Source of the DNA: Candidatus Nitrosopumilus sp.
GTDB taxonomy: Archaea; Thermoproteota; Nitrososphaeria; Nitrososphaerales; Nitrosopumilaceae
Assembly: GCA_013043295.1 (NCBI GenBank)
Contig: JABDOO010000003.1
Coordinates: 1-26,255 of the forward strand
Direction: 5' to 3'
Length of the DNA stretch: 26,255 nucleotides
Within the stretch, counting starts at the first letter, position 1. The number at the start of each line of letters is the position of its first letter. Of this stretch, positions 13,325 through 21,074 are shown piece by piece. A program made the translations under genes and the position numbers. The notes under the pieces were generated by a model. That model saw only the letters and a list, made by a program, of their open reading frames with translations. It searched no databases and was not told where the DNA came from.

Positions 13325-13633
13325 TTATTCTTGAAAGTAAAACACATCATATTTTTTATGTAAAGATCTTACTAATTTACGACATTTCATCCAAAATTGT
13401 TTATATTCAGAATCAGTCATGGATCTACCATATTCAGAATAAAACCATCCAACAAAATTATCTTCAAGTTTGCCAAAAACAAATCCCAAATGAAAATCCT
13501 CAGAAATTTTAACATCAAATTTTTTTCTAGGCTGTAATTCATTCCATCTAGTGGATAATCCATCAAATGATTCTTGGGATTTTTCTAATAGTTTTTTCAA
13601 ATAATCAAGTGCTTTTGTTTCTAATTCTATCAA
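13325..13633 (-). CDS. Hypothetical protein downstream of the universal stress protein
   Basis: 102 residues, not recognised. It has an N-terminal helix (ELETKALDYLKKLLEKSQESF) and a mixed centre with LQPRKKFDVKISEDFHLGFVFGKLEDNFVGWFYSEYG, then a helix EYKQFWMKCRKLVRSLHKKYDVFYF. There is no signal, membrane segment or metal cluster, so it is probably cytoplasmic. The start is a TTG at 13633, two bases before the UspA stop ends, so the two genes form one transcript with a one-base gap. No ATG is available near the 5' end. The aromatic-rich middle suggests a folded domain, but no function can be assigned. Confidence 0.6.
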   Translation of the reverse strand: MIELETKALDYLKKLLEKSQESFDGLSTRWNELQPRKKFDVKISEDFHLGFVFGKLEDNFVGWFYSEYGRSMTDSEYKQFWMKCRKLVRSLHKKYDVFYFQE

Positions 13634-13634
13634 A

Positions 13635-14060
13635 TTATTTCACAATCAATACAGGTTTCTTGGATTTATGAAGAACAAAATTGGAAGTGCTACCTAAGAA
13701 AATTTCTTTTGCTGCCCCCATACCTCTTGAACCAATTACAATTAAATCAAAATTTTGTTTATCAGCAATTTCTACAATTCTCTTCCCGTTATCACCATAA
13801 GTGACTCTGTCAAAAAACAAAATACCCTTTTTTGCAGCCTTTAGCTTTGCCTTTTTCATAATTTTTTGAGCATGACCCAACAATATTTTCTCTAATGGAG
13901 TAATAGGTCCATTAGCTCTGGATTTGACAATTCCTGCAACATATAGGCCTGTAATGGTGGCATGTGATTCTCTTGCCATATGAATTGCAACATCAAGACC
14001 TCTAAAAGAATTTGAAGAACCATCTAAAGGAACAAGAATTTTCTTTATTTGCAGTCCCAT
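13635..14060 (-). CDS. Universal stress protein (UspA family)
   Basis: 141 residues, one Usp domain. N-terminal KKILVPLDGSSNSFRGLDVAI carries the nucleotide-contacting Asp, and the C-terminal IVIGSRGMGAAKEIFLGSTSNFVLHKSKKPVLIV has the G-2x-G-9x-G-S/T loop of the ATP-binding subgroup. Such proteins are small cytoplasmic dimers that bind ATP and respond to stress; their direct action is mostly unknown. The TATA-like TTTAAATTAAAA (about 14081-14092) lies 26 bases before the ATG at 14060, so the mRNA is probably leaderless. It leads a two-gene operon with the unknown protein at 13325. A CBS-domain protein, another adenine-nucleotide sensor type, is transcribed divergently from the same 114-base gap. 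Confidence 0.9.
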   Translation of the reverse strand: MGLQIKKILVPLDGSSNSFRGLDVAIHMARESHATITGLYVAGIVKSRANGPITPLEKILLGHAQKIMKKAKLKAAKKGILFFDRVTYGDNGKRIVEIADKQNFDLIVIGSRGMGAAKEIFLGSTSNFVLHKSKKPVLIVK

Positions 14061-14174
14061 GTGTGTATTTGTTAATTTTTTAATTTAAAGTCAATTGAGA
14101 TTATCTGTTATGATTTTCAGCTTTGATATTCTAGAAGATCATAAAATATGGAATTGTTCAAGTAGTAATGTAAA

Positions 14175-14636
14175 ATGACAAATGGAAAAACAACTACTAT
14201 TGCTGATGTAATGACTAAATCGGTGATTTCAGTAGATTCATCAATGACTGTTAATGAGGCAGCTAAGATGATGGAAGATGGAAAAGTAGGGGCAGTTATT
14301 GTTATGGAAAATAATTCTCCTGTTGGAATTGTTACAGATAGAGATTTTTCAGTAAAAGTTGTTGCTCATGCATATCAGATTACAGAACCAGTAAAACAAA
14401 TTATGTCATCTCCATTATTTTCAATTAATTCAAATGAATCAGTTAGAATTGCTGCAGATTTAATGCACGATAATGGAATAAGAAAACTACCAGTTATAGA
14501 TGATGGAAATGTTGTAGGGATTATTACTGCAACGGACATTGTTAATTTATTGGCAGTATCAGTAGAAGAAGACATTAGAGATATGTATTTTCATTCAGTT
14601 GCTAAAATTTATAAAAATTATAGCCCATATAATTAA
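14175..14636 (+). CDS. CBS-domain-pair protein
   Basis: 153 residues made almost entirely of two CBS motifs: residues about 8-65 (IADVMTKSVISVDSSMTVNEAAKMMEDG..., VGIVTDRDFS) and about 75-135 (VKQIMSSPLFSINSNESVRIAADLMHDNGIRKLPVID, VVGIITATDIVNLL). The pair folds as a Bateman module that usually binds AMP, ATP or another adenosyl ligand. No enzyme or transporter domain is attached, so it is likely a stand-alone regulatory protein. Five bases after its stop comes a small membrane protein and then a Cys-rich peptide, which look co-transcribed. It is divergent from the UspA operon, so energy or stress sensing may unite the locus. Confidence 0.9.
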   Translation: MTNGKTTTIADVMTKSVISVDSSMTVNEAAKMMEDGKVGAVIVMENNSPVGIVTDRDFSVKVVAHAYQITEPVKQIMSSPLFSINSNESVRIAADLMHDNGIRKLPVIDDGNVVGIITATDIVNLLAVSVEEDIRDMYFHSVAKIYKNYSPYN

Positions 14637-14641
14637 AAATC

Positions 14642-14863
14642 ATGGTAACACCCATCATTGTTCTAGTAGTTATTCCAATTTTTCTTGGAATTGTATACAT
14701 GCCACCATTTGATTTTCCTGTTGATGAAGAGCCCAAAGAGATTTCAGAGGAACCAGATATGAGTATTTTATATTATATCTTAATGGGTATTTGGACATTG
14801 TATTTGATCAAAATTCTTCTTCAAGTAAAGAAAGGCACTTTCAAGGCGACGCAGAGATACTAA
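14642..14863 (+). CDS. Small two-helix membrane protein
   Basis: 73 residues. Hydrophobic segments at about residues 2-21 (VTPIIVLVVIPIFLGIVYM) and 43-61 (ILYYILMGIWTLYLIKILL) flank an acidic, Pro-rich loop (PVDEEPKEISEEPD). The short C-terminus is basic (QVKKGTFKATQRY), so both ends are probably cytoplasmic. Not recognised. It starts five bases after the CBS-protein stop and ends one base before the Cys-rich peptide start, so all three probably share one mRNA. A link between a CBS regulator and a membrane partner is possible but unproven. Confidence 0.62.
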   Translation: MVTPIIVLVVIPIFLGIVYMPPFDFPVDEEPKEISEEPDMSILYYILMGIWTLYLIKILLQVKKGTFKATQRY

Positions 14864-14864
14864 A

Positions 14865-14975
14865 ATGAATACAGCCCCATATTGGAGAAAAAATGTGTGT
14901 TCAGATTGTAAGAGAATGAATTGTCAAAAAGGTTGCTTATGTGATTGTCACCAATTAAGAGACAGAATAGATTAA
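14865..14975 (+). CDS. Cysteine-rich 36-residue peptide
   Basis: A short frame from ATG 14865 to TAA 14973-14975. After MNTAPYWRKN the sequence VCSDCKRMNCQKGCLCDCHQL holds six Cys (12, 15, 20, 24, 26, 28) and His29, then ends LRDRID. The CxxC-x4-C-x3-CxCxCH spacing could hold one or two metal ions (zinc, copper or iron) or be a disulfide-rich fold; no signal peptide is present, so a cytoplasmic metal site is more likely. Only one base separates it from the stop of the preceding membrane-protein gene, indicating translational coupling in a CBS-membrane-Cys operon. The density of Cys is far beyond chance in this AT-rich DNA. Family not recognised. Confidence 0.68.
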   Translation: MNTAPYWRKNVCSDCKRMNCQKGCLCDCHQLRDRID

Positions 14976-15024
14976 GTTCAGATTTATGAGTAGATTTATT
15001 TTCCATGTATAAAGAATAGAAACA

Positions 15025-16386
15025 TTGGCAATTTTACCTATTGATAATGGTCGTTATGGAACCAAAGAAATGATGGAGATTTTCAGTGAACAAAAGAAAG
15101 TAGACTATCAATTAGAAATTGAAGGGGCTGCTGCAATTTCTCAAAGTGAAATAGGAATGATCTCAAAAAGTGTAGGTAAAGAAATTTTCAGAGCAGCAAA
15201 TTCAGGAAAAATTACTGCAAAGAGAATCAAACAGTTAGAAGCAAAAAGTGATCACGACACAGCAGCATTAGTAGAATCACTTAGTGAGAAGTGTTCTAAA
15301 AATGCAAGGCCTTGGATTCATTATGGTCTTACAAGTAATGATTTAGTTGATACAAGTAATTCAATGCAGATGAGAGACGCATTACAAATTATTGAACCCA
15401 AAGTTGCCAAGATGGCATCAATTCTTGCAAAAAAATCTCTAAAATATTCTAAAATTCCAGCAGTGGGTAGAACACATGGACAACACGCCAGTATCATATC
15501 ATTTGGATTAAAATTTGCAAACTGGGCTGCAGAGATGGCAAAACATGTAGAGAGAATTGAGGAGATTAAGAAAAGAATTTTGATTTGTAAAACTCTAGGT
15601 GTTGTAGGTACTGGTTCTCTTATGGGAGCAAAGTCTCTTGAAGTACAAAAAAGAGCTGCAAAACGATTGAAATTATTCCCAGCAGAAGTTACAACTCAGG
15701 TTGTACCCAGAGAAAGATATGCAGAATATGTATTTGAGTTGGCATTAATTGGTGCAACATTAGAAAAAATTGCAATAGAGATTAGAAATTTGCAGAGAAC
15801 TGAGATAGGAGAAGTTGCAGAGCAGTTCAAAAAGGGACAAATGGGAAGCAGTGCAGTTCCGGTGAAAAGAAATCCAATAAAGAGTGAACGGGTTTCATCA
15901 TTATCTAAATTAGTAAGAAGTCAAGTAGCAGTATCTTTTGAAAACATTCCATTATGGCATGAGCGAGATTTATCAAATTCAGCTAATGAAAGATTTGTCA
16001 TTCCTACGGTATCGATTTTAGTAGATGAAATGTTAGAAACTATGACTAGAATTGTTTCAAACTTGCTGGTAAATGAAAAAAGAATAGTAGAGAACCTATA
16101 CATAACAAAGGGACAAATTTTTGCAGAGTTTGTTTTAGAAGCATTAATCAAAAAAGGTATTCCAAGATTTGAGGCATATAGAGATGTTCAGAGAGTTGCA
16201 TTTGAGGCAAACGACAAAGGAATGTTTTACAAAGATGCCATCAAAAAAGATAAAGCATTTTCATCCAAATTAACAGATAAGGAAATTGATGCGATTTTTT
16301 CACCAGAAAAACATCTAGGGGCATCACCTAGAATCATTAGTAATGTGAATAAATCAGTCCAGAAAATAGTAAAGAAATTTGTCTAA
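15025..16386 (+). CDS. purB: Adenylosuccinate lyase
   Basis: 453 residues, normal PurB length. The fumarase-superfamily signature loop is GSSAVPVKRNPIKSE, and the catalytic region HYGLTSNDLVDTSNS and GRTHGQHASIISFGLKFANW contain the conserved His and Thr/Ser positions. The enzyme cleaves SAICAR and adenylosuccinate, releasing fumarate, in purine synthesis. The start is a TTG at 15025; the TATA-like GATTTATTTT (14991-15000) is centred about 28 bases upstream, consistent with a leaderless mRNA, and the resulting N-terminus (MAILPIDNGRYG) is standard for archaeal PurB, which begins with the PxxxRYG segment. The gene stands alone, with no other purine gene beside it in the window. Confidence 0.93.
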   Translation: MAILPIDNGRYGTKEMMEIFSEQKKVDYQLEIEGAAAISQSEIGMISKSVGKEIFRAANSGKITAKRIKQLEAKSDHDTAALVESLSEKCSKNARPWIHYGLTSNDLVDTSNSMQMRDALQIIEPKVAKMASILAKKSLKYSKIPAVGRTHGQHASIISFGLKFANWAAEMAKHVERIEEIKKRILICKTLGVVGTGSLMGAKSLEVQKRAAKRLKLFPAEVTTQVVPRERYAEYVFELALIGATLEKIAIEIRNLQRTEIGEVAEQFKKGQMGSSAVPVKRNPIKSERVSSLSKLVRSQVAVSFENIPLWHERDLSNSANERFVIPTVSILVDEMLETMTRIVSNLLVNEKRIVENLYITKGQIFAEFVLEALIKKGIPRFEAYRDVQRVAFEANDKGMFYKDAIKKDKAFSSKLTDKEIDAIFSPEKHLGASPRIISNVNKSVQKIVKKFV

Positions 16387-16497
16387 TAGGTTTTAGAATT
16401 ATTTTATCTTAAAAGCAGAATCCACGGGGACTCTACCACCAAATTAGGGATAGAAATGGACGCAGATAGAGAGCAAATGATAATTTACAATTTGGGT

Positions 16498-16638
16498 TCA
16501 GTGTTTACTTCTGTTAATTATTTTTTTAACTAATATTCCAACTGCTATTATTCCAATGCTAGCTCCAAGTAACAACTGGAATGGTTCATATTCTGATGAA
16601 AATTCTGTTGTAAAAAAAAGCGAAATTATTTTGATCAT
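16498..16638 (-). CDS. Small single-helix membrane protein (46 residues)
   Basis: A short frame from ATG 16638 to TGA 16500-16498 encodes MIKIISLFFTTEFSSEYEP followed by a hydrophobic helix (LLLGASIGIIAVGILV) and a basic end (KKIINRSKH). A TATA-like CTTTATGAAC (16670-16661 on this strand) lies about 26 bases upstream, consistent with a leaderless mRNA. It sits in the otherwise unassigned 340-base gap between purB and the asparagine-synthetase-like gene. The helix and basic end resemble small single-pass membrane proteins with the C-terminus inside. Bases 16387-16497 and 16639-16727 show no further gene that I can support. Function unknown. Confidence 0.5.
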   Translation of the reverse strand: MIKIISLFFTTEFSSEYEPFQLLLGASIGIIAVGILVKKIINRSKH

Positions 16639-16727
16639 TTCTTTAATTTTGTAAATTTTAGTTCATAAAGTATCCTGTTCTTAGATACGAATCTAAAAAA
16701 CCTCTAATCTTATGGATAATAAAAAGT

Positions 16728-17483
16728 TCATCGAGTTTTCAGTAAAGCCTTGTGGATTTTAGAACCATACTGTAAAGCTTTTTTTCGTTTTGTACAAGAG
16801 ATTTCTGGAACATTTATCTCAGTTGCTAATTTTCGTATAATGTGTTTACGAAATAGATCCTCAGAGTCATGAATTTTTTCAGATATAGGAACAGTTTTTG
16901 CATACTCGATGAATTTTGGAGACAATAATGGTTGGAGTATCTTTACTCCAAATTCAGATGCAACTAAATTTACAGCCTTCATCATCTTTAATTCATTATC
17001 TAATTTTGCAAGCATTACATCAGTGATTTGTGATTCTCCTCCAGAATATGCTTCCCTATACGCATTATAACCACAAAATAATTCATCAATTCCGTTTGCT
17101 GTAATTACAGTGTCAAGACCTTTGCTTTTAGCTAATTTTGAAACATAGTAAAACGCAATACAGTTTTCATTCCATGATAAATTGTCTGTCTTTATTGTTT
17201 GATTAATTTTTAAAGATATAGATGGAAATGTGTCTGAGTTAATTTCTAGTATATGATGAGGATATTTGAGATATTCATTAACTTCTTTTGCAAATAAAAT
17301 ATCATGTGATTCAGGGAATCCAATTGTCAACAATGTTATATCGTAATTCATATCTGAGCAAATTTTTGAGATTAGTGTGCTATCAACACCACCAGAAAAC
17401 GCTATTCCAATTTTCTTTTCTACTACAGTTTCAGAAATAGAATTTTTGATTTTCTCAAGTAATATTTCATTTATCTTATCCAT
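16728..17483 (-). CDS. Stand-alone asparagine-synthetase-type PP-loop domain protein
   Basis: 251 residues from the chosen ATG. It is the synthetase half of AsnB alone: ATP-binding PP-loop GIAFSGGVDSTLISKI near residue 25, TLLTIGFPES, the IVTANGIDELFCGYNAYR-type loop (TANGIDELFCGY), and the late C-terminal ILQPLLSPKFIEYAKTVP with RKHIIRKLA. The N-terminal glutaminase domain, with its essential Cys2, is absent, so glutamine cannot be the direct ammonia donor unless another subunit helps. It probably adenylates a carboxylate (aspartate in the classical case) and uses free ammonia. An in-frame GTG at 17492 would add three residues. It is divergent from the pterin dehydratase gene; the A/T element around 17527-17537 may serve both. 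True substrate is unproven. Confidence 0.78.
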   Translation of the reverse strand: MDKINEILLEKIKNSISETVVEKKIGIAFSGGVDSTLISKICSDMNYDITLLTIGFPESHDILFAKEVNEYLKYPHHILEINSDTFPSISLKINQTIKTDNLSWNENCIAFYYVSKLAKSKGLDTVITANGIDELFCGYNAYREAYSGGESQITDVMLAKLDNELKMMKAVNLVASEFGVKILQPLLSPKFIEYAKTVPISEKIHDSEDLFRKHIIRKLATEINVPEISCTKRKKALQYGSKIHKALLKTR

Positions 17484-17555
17484 TTCTCTCACATCACAGA
17501 TTCTCCAAAAGGGTAATGAATCAATCTTTTAATTTAACGTTATTTTTAACATACC

Positions 17556-17834
17556 ATGATGCGATTATCACAAATAGAAATTGATGAGCAACTAAAAAAT
17601 TTACCAGGATGGAGTATTGTGAATGAAAAACTCCACAAAGAGTTTCAGTTTGAGAGCTTCAATCAAGCATTTGGTTTTATGACCAGAGCCGCTATGGAAA
17701 TTGAAAAAATTAATCATCATCCTGAATGGTTCAATGTATACAATAGAATCACCATAGATTTGACAACCCATGATGCAGGAGGAATTACAAAAAATGATGT
17801 CAATCTGGCTAAAATTCTAAACTCTTTGACATAG
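17556..17834 (+). CDS. Pterin-4a-carbinolamine dehydratase
   Basis: 92 residues, the full length of this small family. The hallmark is visible near the middle: EKINHHPEWFNVYNRITIDLTTHDAGGIT, with the two catalytic His of HHPEWFN and the TTHDxGGIT loop; the N-terminus LPGWSIVNEKLHKEFQF also fits. The enzyme dehydrates 4a-hydroxytetrahydropterin so that the pterin cofactor can be recycled after aromatic amino acid hydroxylation; in organisms without such hydroxylases it may serve other pterin reactions. The next gene, 68 bases downstream on the same strand, is a PTPS-family protein, which supports a pterin role. Two ATGs stand in tandem (17556, 17559); the first is about 25 bases from an A/T-rich TATA-like element at 17527-17537. 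Confidence 0.92.
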   Translation: MMRLSQIEIDEQLKNLPGWSIVNEKLHKEFQFESFNQAFGFMTRAAMEIEKINHHPEWFNVYNRITIDLTTHDAGGITKNDVNLAKILNSLT

Positions 17835-17850
17835 TCTAAATGAAGAGTTT
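17819..17850 (+). terminator. Possible hairpin at the end of the pterin dehydratase gene
   Basis: AAACTCTT (17819-17826) and AAGAGTTT (17843-17850) pair perfectly over 8 bases around a 16-base loop that includes the stop codon; a short T-run (17848-17851) closes the 3' arm. It may mark the 3' end of the mRNA, but archaeal termination usually needs only a T-run, so the call is weak. Confidence 0.3.
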
Positions 17851-17870
17851 TAGGCATAATCATTACAGAA

Positions 17871-17880
17871 TTTATATTAT
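17871..17880 (+). promoter_or_regulatory. TATA box of the PTPS-family gene
   Basis: TTTATATTAT, centred about 27 bases before the ATG at 17903. It indicates a separate leaderless transcript for the PTPS-family gene, despite the pterin dehydratase gene just upstream. Confidence 0.55.
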
Positions 17881-17902
17881 ATCCATAGTCAGTTGACTTC
17901 AC

Positions 17903-18718
17903 ATGGCCTCAAGCCCCACCATATTAGATTCAGATTTTCGATATATTGACAAGAAAGGAAACTTGCTCAAAACTAGAACTGAATTGACAGTAGCTCAAAT
18001 GCTTACATTTCTTCAACAAGATTATGAATACAATCACAAAGTTACACTAAGAAATGGAGAAGAGATTGTAATTGATTTTAAAACTGAAAAGGGATTGATC
18101 GAGGTTATTGATTCAGATGAAGATATTGAAAAATACAAACAAGTCAAAGAAGATTTTCCTGACAAAAAAGTGATGGCAATAGGTCATGCAAAATATGTTG
18201 CACAGATTAAAGAGTTACAAGATGTTGTATTTTATGATAAAACCCCACAAACAGGTTCTATATTTTTAGAGGATGCATCATTCTCATTTGACTATGCACA
18301 TATCTTGCCGTTAGTTGAAAAATGTTCAATACTACATGGGCATACATCATCAGTGATGGTTGAACTTGTTGGTCAAATGAAAGACAATCTTCTTTTAGAT
18401 TTTGGAGAAGCCAAAAGAATTATCAAAGAAGTGGTAAATGTTTTTGATCATAAATTTTTCATAAATAGAAAATATCTAAAAAAAGAAGATGATTCACATT
18501 ATCAAATTCAATTTGAAGGTCCCAAAGGAATGTTTGAATTACAAGTTCCTAAAAATACTACATATCTATTAGAGGGTGAAGCTACTGTTGAAAACCTTTC
18601 AAGCGAAATTATCAAATTGTTAGCACCAAAAATGCCATTAAATGTTGAGGCATTAGGTGTTTACATCTATGAAGGATACAACAAAGGATCCCATATTATT
18701 TCAAATATTCAAAGATAG
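17903..18718 (+). CDS. 6-pyruvoyl-tetrahydropterin synthase / QueD-family protein with extra N-terminal domain
   Basis: 271 residues in two parts. Residues about 125-271 are a complete PTPS/QueD domain: FSFDYAHILP with His133, KCSILHGHTSSV with Cys141 and the zinc ligands His145 and His147, LLLDFGEAK, FDHKFFIN with Asp182 and His183, ENLSSEIIKLL, and VYIYEGYNKG with the conserved Glu. The family converts dihydroneopterin triphosphate either to tetrahydropterin or to the 7-deazaguanine precursor of archaeosine. Residues 1-120 are an added domain with a strand pattern GEEIVIDFKTEKGLIEVID that recalls PD-(D/E)xK or related folds, though the expected Lys is not in place. It sits between pterin carbinolamine dehydratase and valS (7-base gap). 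The product, pterin or deazaguanine, cannot be decided from this window. Confidence 0.83.
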   Translation: MASSPTILDSDFRYIDKKGNLLKTRTELTVAQMLTFLQQDYEYNHKVTLRNGEEIVIDFKTEKGLIEVIDSDEDIEKYKQVKEDFPDKKVMAIGHAKYVAQIKELQDVVFYDKTPQTGSIFLEDASFSFDYAHILPLVEKCSILHGHTSSVMVELVGQMKDNLLLDFGEAKRIIKEVVNVFDHKFFINRKYLKKEDDSHYQIQFEGPKGMFELQVPKNTTYLLEGEATVENLSSEIIKLLAPKMPLNVEALGVYIYEGYNKGSHIISNIQR

Positions 18719-18725
18719 TTAGAAA

Positions 18726-21044
18726 ATGGAACCTAAAATATCAGAGAAAGCATGGAATCCAGAATTAGAAAAAGAAATTCTTAGAAAATGGGAAGAAGAA
18801 AAAATCTATGACTTTACACCAAAGGATGATAACTATACTATAGACACACCTCCACCATACCCATCAGGAAGGCCATGGCATATTGGTGCTGCAGCACATT
18901 ATTCACAAATTGACATGATTGCCAGAACCGCAAGAATGGCCGGCAAAAATGTCTATTTCCCAATAGGGATTGACAGAAATGGACTTCCAGTTGAACTCTA
19001 CACTGAGAAAAAACACAAAATTAGGATGAGAGAAACAGAAAGAGGCGAATTTCTTAATCTATGTAGAGAGGCATTAGACGACTTGGAAGCTGAAATGATC
19101 CTCATTATGAAAAGCCTAGGCATTAGTGGGGATTTTGCAAATTACTATAGAACAGATTCAGAGGAATATAGAGCACTTACTCAATCAACATTTATCGATT
19201 TATGGAAAAAAGGAGAAGTATATCTTGCAAATAGACCAAATAATTACGATTGGGTATCAGGTACTACAATAGCAGATGCAGAAATAATCTATGAAGACCT
19301 TTCTACAAAACTAGTTTACATGAAATTTAAAATTAAAGACACAGATAAGGAAATAATTATTGCAAGTACAAGGCCAGAACTACTCTGTGCATGTAGAACT
19401 ATTATTGTAAATCCAGATGACGAAAGATATACTCAATACATTGGAAAGAAAATAATTGTTCCAATTACTAATGCAGAAGTAGAATTAAGAACACATCATT
19501 CTGCGCAACAAGAATTTGGTTCAGGTGCAGTGATGGTATGTAGTTATGGTGATCAAAATGATGTTTCATTGTTTAGAGAATTAGAATTAGAAGAAATTGT
19601 TGCAATTGGATTAGATGGAAGAATGACAGAAGTTGCAGGTGAGTATACAGGATTAAAACCAAAGCAAGCAAGAACTAAAATCATTGAAGATTTAGAGGCA
19701 AAAGGATTTTTGGACAAGGTGGAAGATATTGTTCATAGAACACCAGTTTCAGAGAGAAGTAAAACACCAATTGAAATTATTCCGATGGAAGAATATTATC
19801 TAAAACAAAAAGAGGCAGTTCCAAAAATCAAAACTTTGGGTCAGGAAATAGAATTCCATCCACCCATGCATAAACAGATTCTCATGAATTGGTTAGAATC
19901 TATCAATATTGACTGGCCGATTTCAAGGAGAAGATACTATGGAACTGAAATCCCAATATGGTACTGTAAAAAATGTTCAGAGCCTCATGTTCCTGAGCCT
20001 GGAAATTACTATAAACCATGGAATGAAAAATGCCCAATTGATAATTGTACAAAATGTGATTCCACTGAATTTGTGGGAGAAGAAAGAACATTTGATACAT
20101 GGATGGATTCTAGTGTATCTCCACTTTTCATAAGTAAATTCAACAGAGATGAAGAATTTTTCAAAAAAGTATATCCTGCATCAATAAGACCTCAAGCAAA
20201 AGATATCGTTAGGACATGGCTATACTATACACTACTTAGATGTGAGCAAATTACTGGAGAAAAACCATGGTCTGAAGCATGGGTAATGGGATATGGTCTG
20301 GATGAGAAAGGAATGAAGATGAGCAAGAGTAAAGGAAATGCAATAGATCCTTTACCTGTTATTGAAAAATTAGGTGCAGACACTTTTAGATTTTGGAGTG
20401 CAAGTGAAATTAATCATGGATATGATTTTAGATGTAATGAGCAAAAAATTGAATCTACAAAAAAATTCCTCAGCAAGTTATGGAATGTATCAAGATTTTT
20501 GTCCAGTTTTCCTGTAATAGAATCAGGTAATCTTTCTGCATCAGATGAATGGATTTTATCTGAATTAGATAAATTGGTAAAAGAATGTAAAAAAGGATAT
20601 TCAGAATATAATTTTTTCATTCCAGCAATTGCAATTAGAGAATTTACATGGAATGTTTTTGCTGCACACTATATTGAAATGGTAAAAGCAAGAGCATATG
20701 GAATTGATTTTTCTGATGAAGAAAGGGATGGTGCAATATTTACACTTCATAAAACATTATCAACAATTTTAAAATTATTAGCACCAATCACTCCTTTTAT
20801 TACTGAACATCTATGGAAGGAATTGTATTCAAAAGATAGTATTCATAAAGAAAAACATGTTGAACCTGAAAATATTCAAGAACAAGGGAATATAACAAAA
20901 GAAATTTCAGAATTTAATTCCAAAGTATGGAATGAAAAGAAATCTCAGAATCTTTCATTAAAGGATTCAATCAAAATTGAAATTCCTAAAACACTAGAAC
21001 CATTCAAAAAAGATTTAAAATCTATGCATAATTTATTAGATTGA
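18726..21044 (+). CDS. valS: Valyl-tRNA synthetase (archaeal type)
   Basis: 772 residues, class I. The HIGH motif is PWHIGAAAHY (HIGA at 52-55), preceded by TPPPYPSG; the KMSKS motif is complete in MKMSKSKGNAIDP (about residue 530). Between them are the editing (CP1) domain with STRPELLCACRTIIVNP and the zinc-ribbon-like WYCKKCSEPH...CPIDNCTKCDS. The sequence TFDTWMDSSVSP before KMSKS is typical of ValS rather than IleS. It charges tRNA-Val with valine and edits threonine errors. The C-terminus stops soon after the anticodon-binding helical domain, without the long coiled coil of bacterial ValS. It follows the PTPS-family gene by 7 bases and may share its mRNA. The start ATG at 18726 fits the family N-terminus. 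Confidence 0.9.
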   Translation: MEPKISEKAWNPELEKEILRKWEEEKIYDFTPKDDNYTIDTPPPYPSGRPWHIGAAAHYSQIDMIARTARMAGKNVYFPIGIDRNGLPVELYTEKKHKIRMRETERGEFLNLCREALDDLEAEMILIMKSLGISGDFANYYRTDSEEYRALTQSTFIDLWKKGEVYLANRPNNYDWVSGTTIADAEIIYEDLSTKLVYMKFKIKDTDKEIIIASTRPELLCACRTIIVNPDDERYTQYIGKKIIVPITNAEVELRTHHSAQQEFGSGAVMVCSYGDQNDVSLFRELELEEIVAIGLDGRMTEVAGEYTGLKPKQARTKIIEDLEAKGFLDKVEDIVHRTPVSERSKTPIEIIPMEEYYLKQKEAVPKIKTLGQEIEFHPPMHKQILMNWLESINIDWPISRRRYYGTEIPIWYCKKCSEPHVPEPGNYYKPWNEKCPIDNCTKCDSTEFVGEERTFDTWMDSSVSPLFISKFNRDEEFFKKVYPASIRPQAKDIVRTWLYYTLLRCEQITGEKPWSEAWVMGYGLDEKGMKMSKSKGNAIDPLPVIEKLGADTFRFWSASEINHGYDFRCNEQKIESTKKFLSKLWNVSRFLSSFPVIESGNLSASDEWILSELDKLVKECKKGYSEYNFFIPAIAIREFTWNVFAAHYIEMVKARAYGIDFSDEERDGAIFTLHKTLSTILKLLAPITPFITEHLWKELYSKDSIHKEKHVEPENIQEQGNITKEISEFNSKVWNEKKSQNLSLKDSIKIEIPKTLEPFKKDLKSMHNLLD

Positions 21045-21074
21045 AACTATTTTTGAACAAAATAATTTACAAAG

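Noticed and set aside
16456..16533. 25-residue frame on the plus strand after purB
   Set aside because: No promoter or binding site, very short, and it overlaps the better-supported membrane peptide on the other strand.
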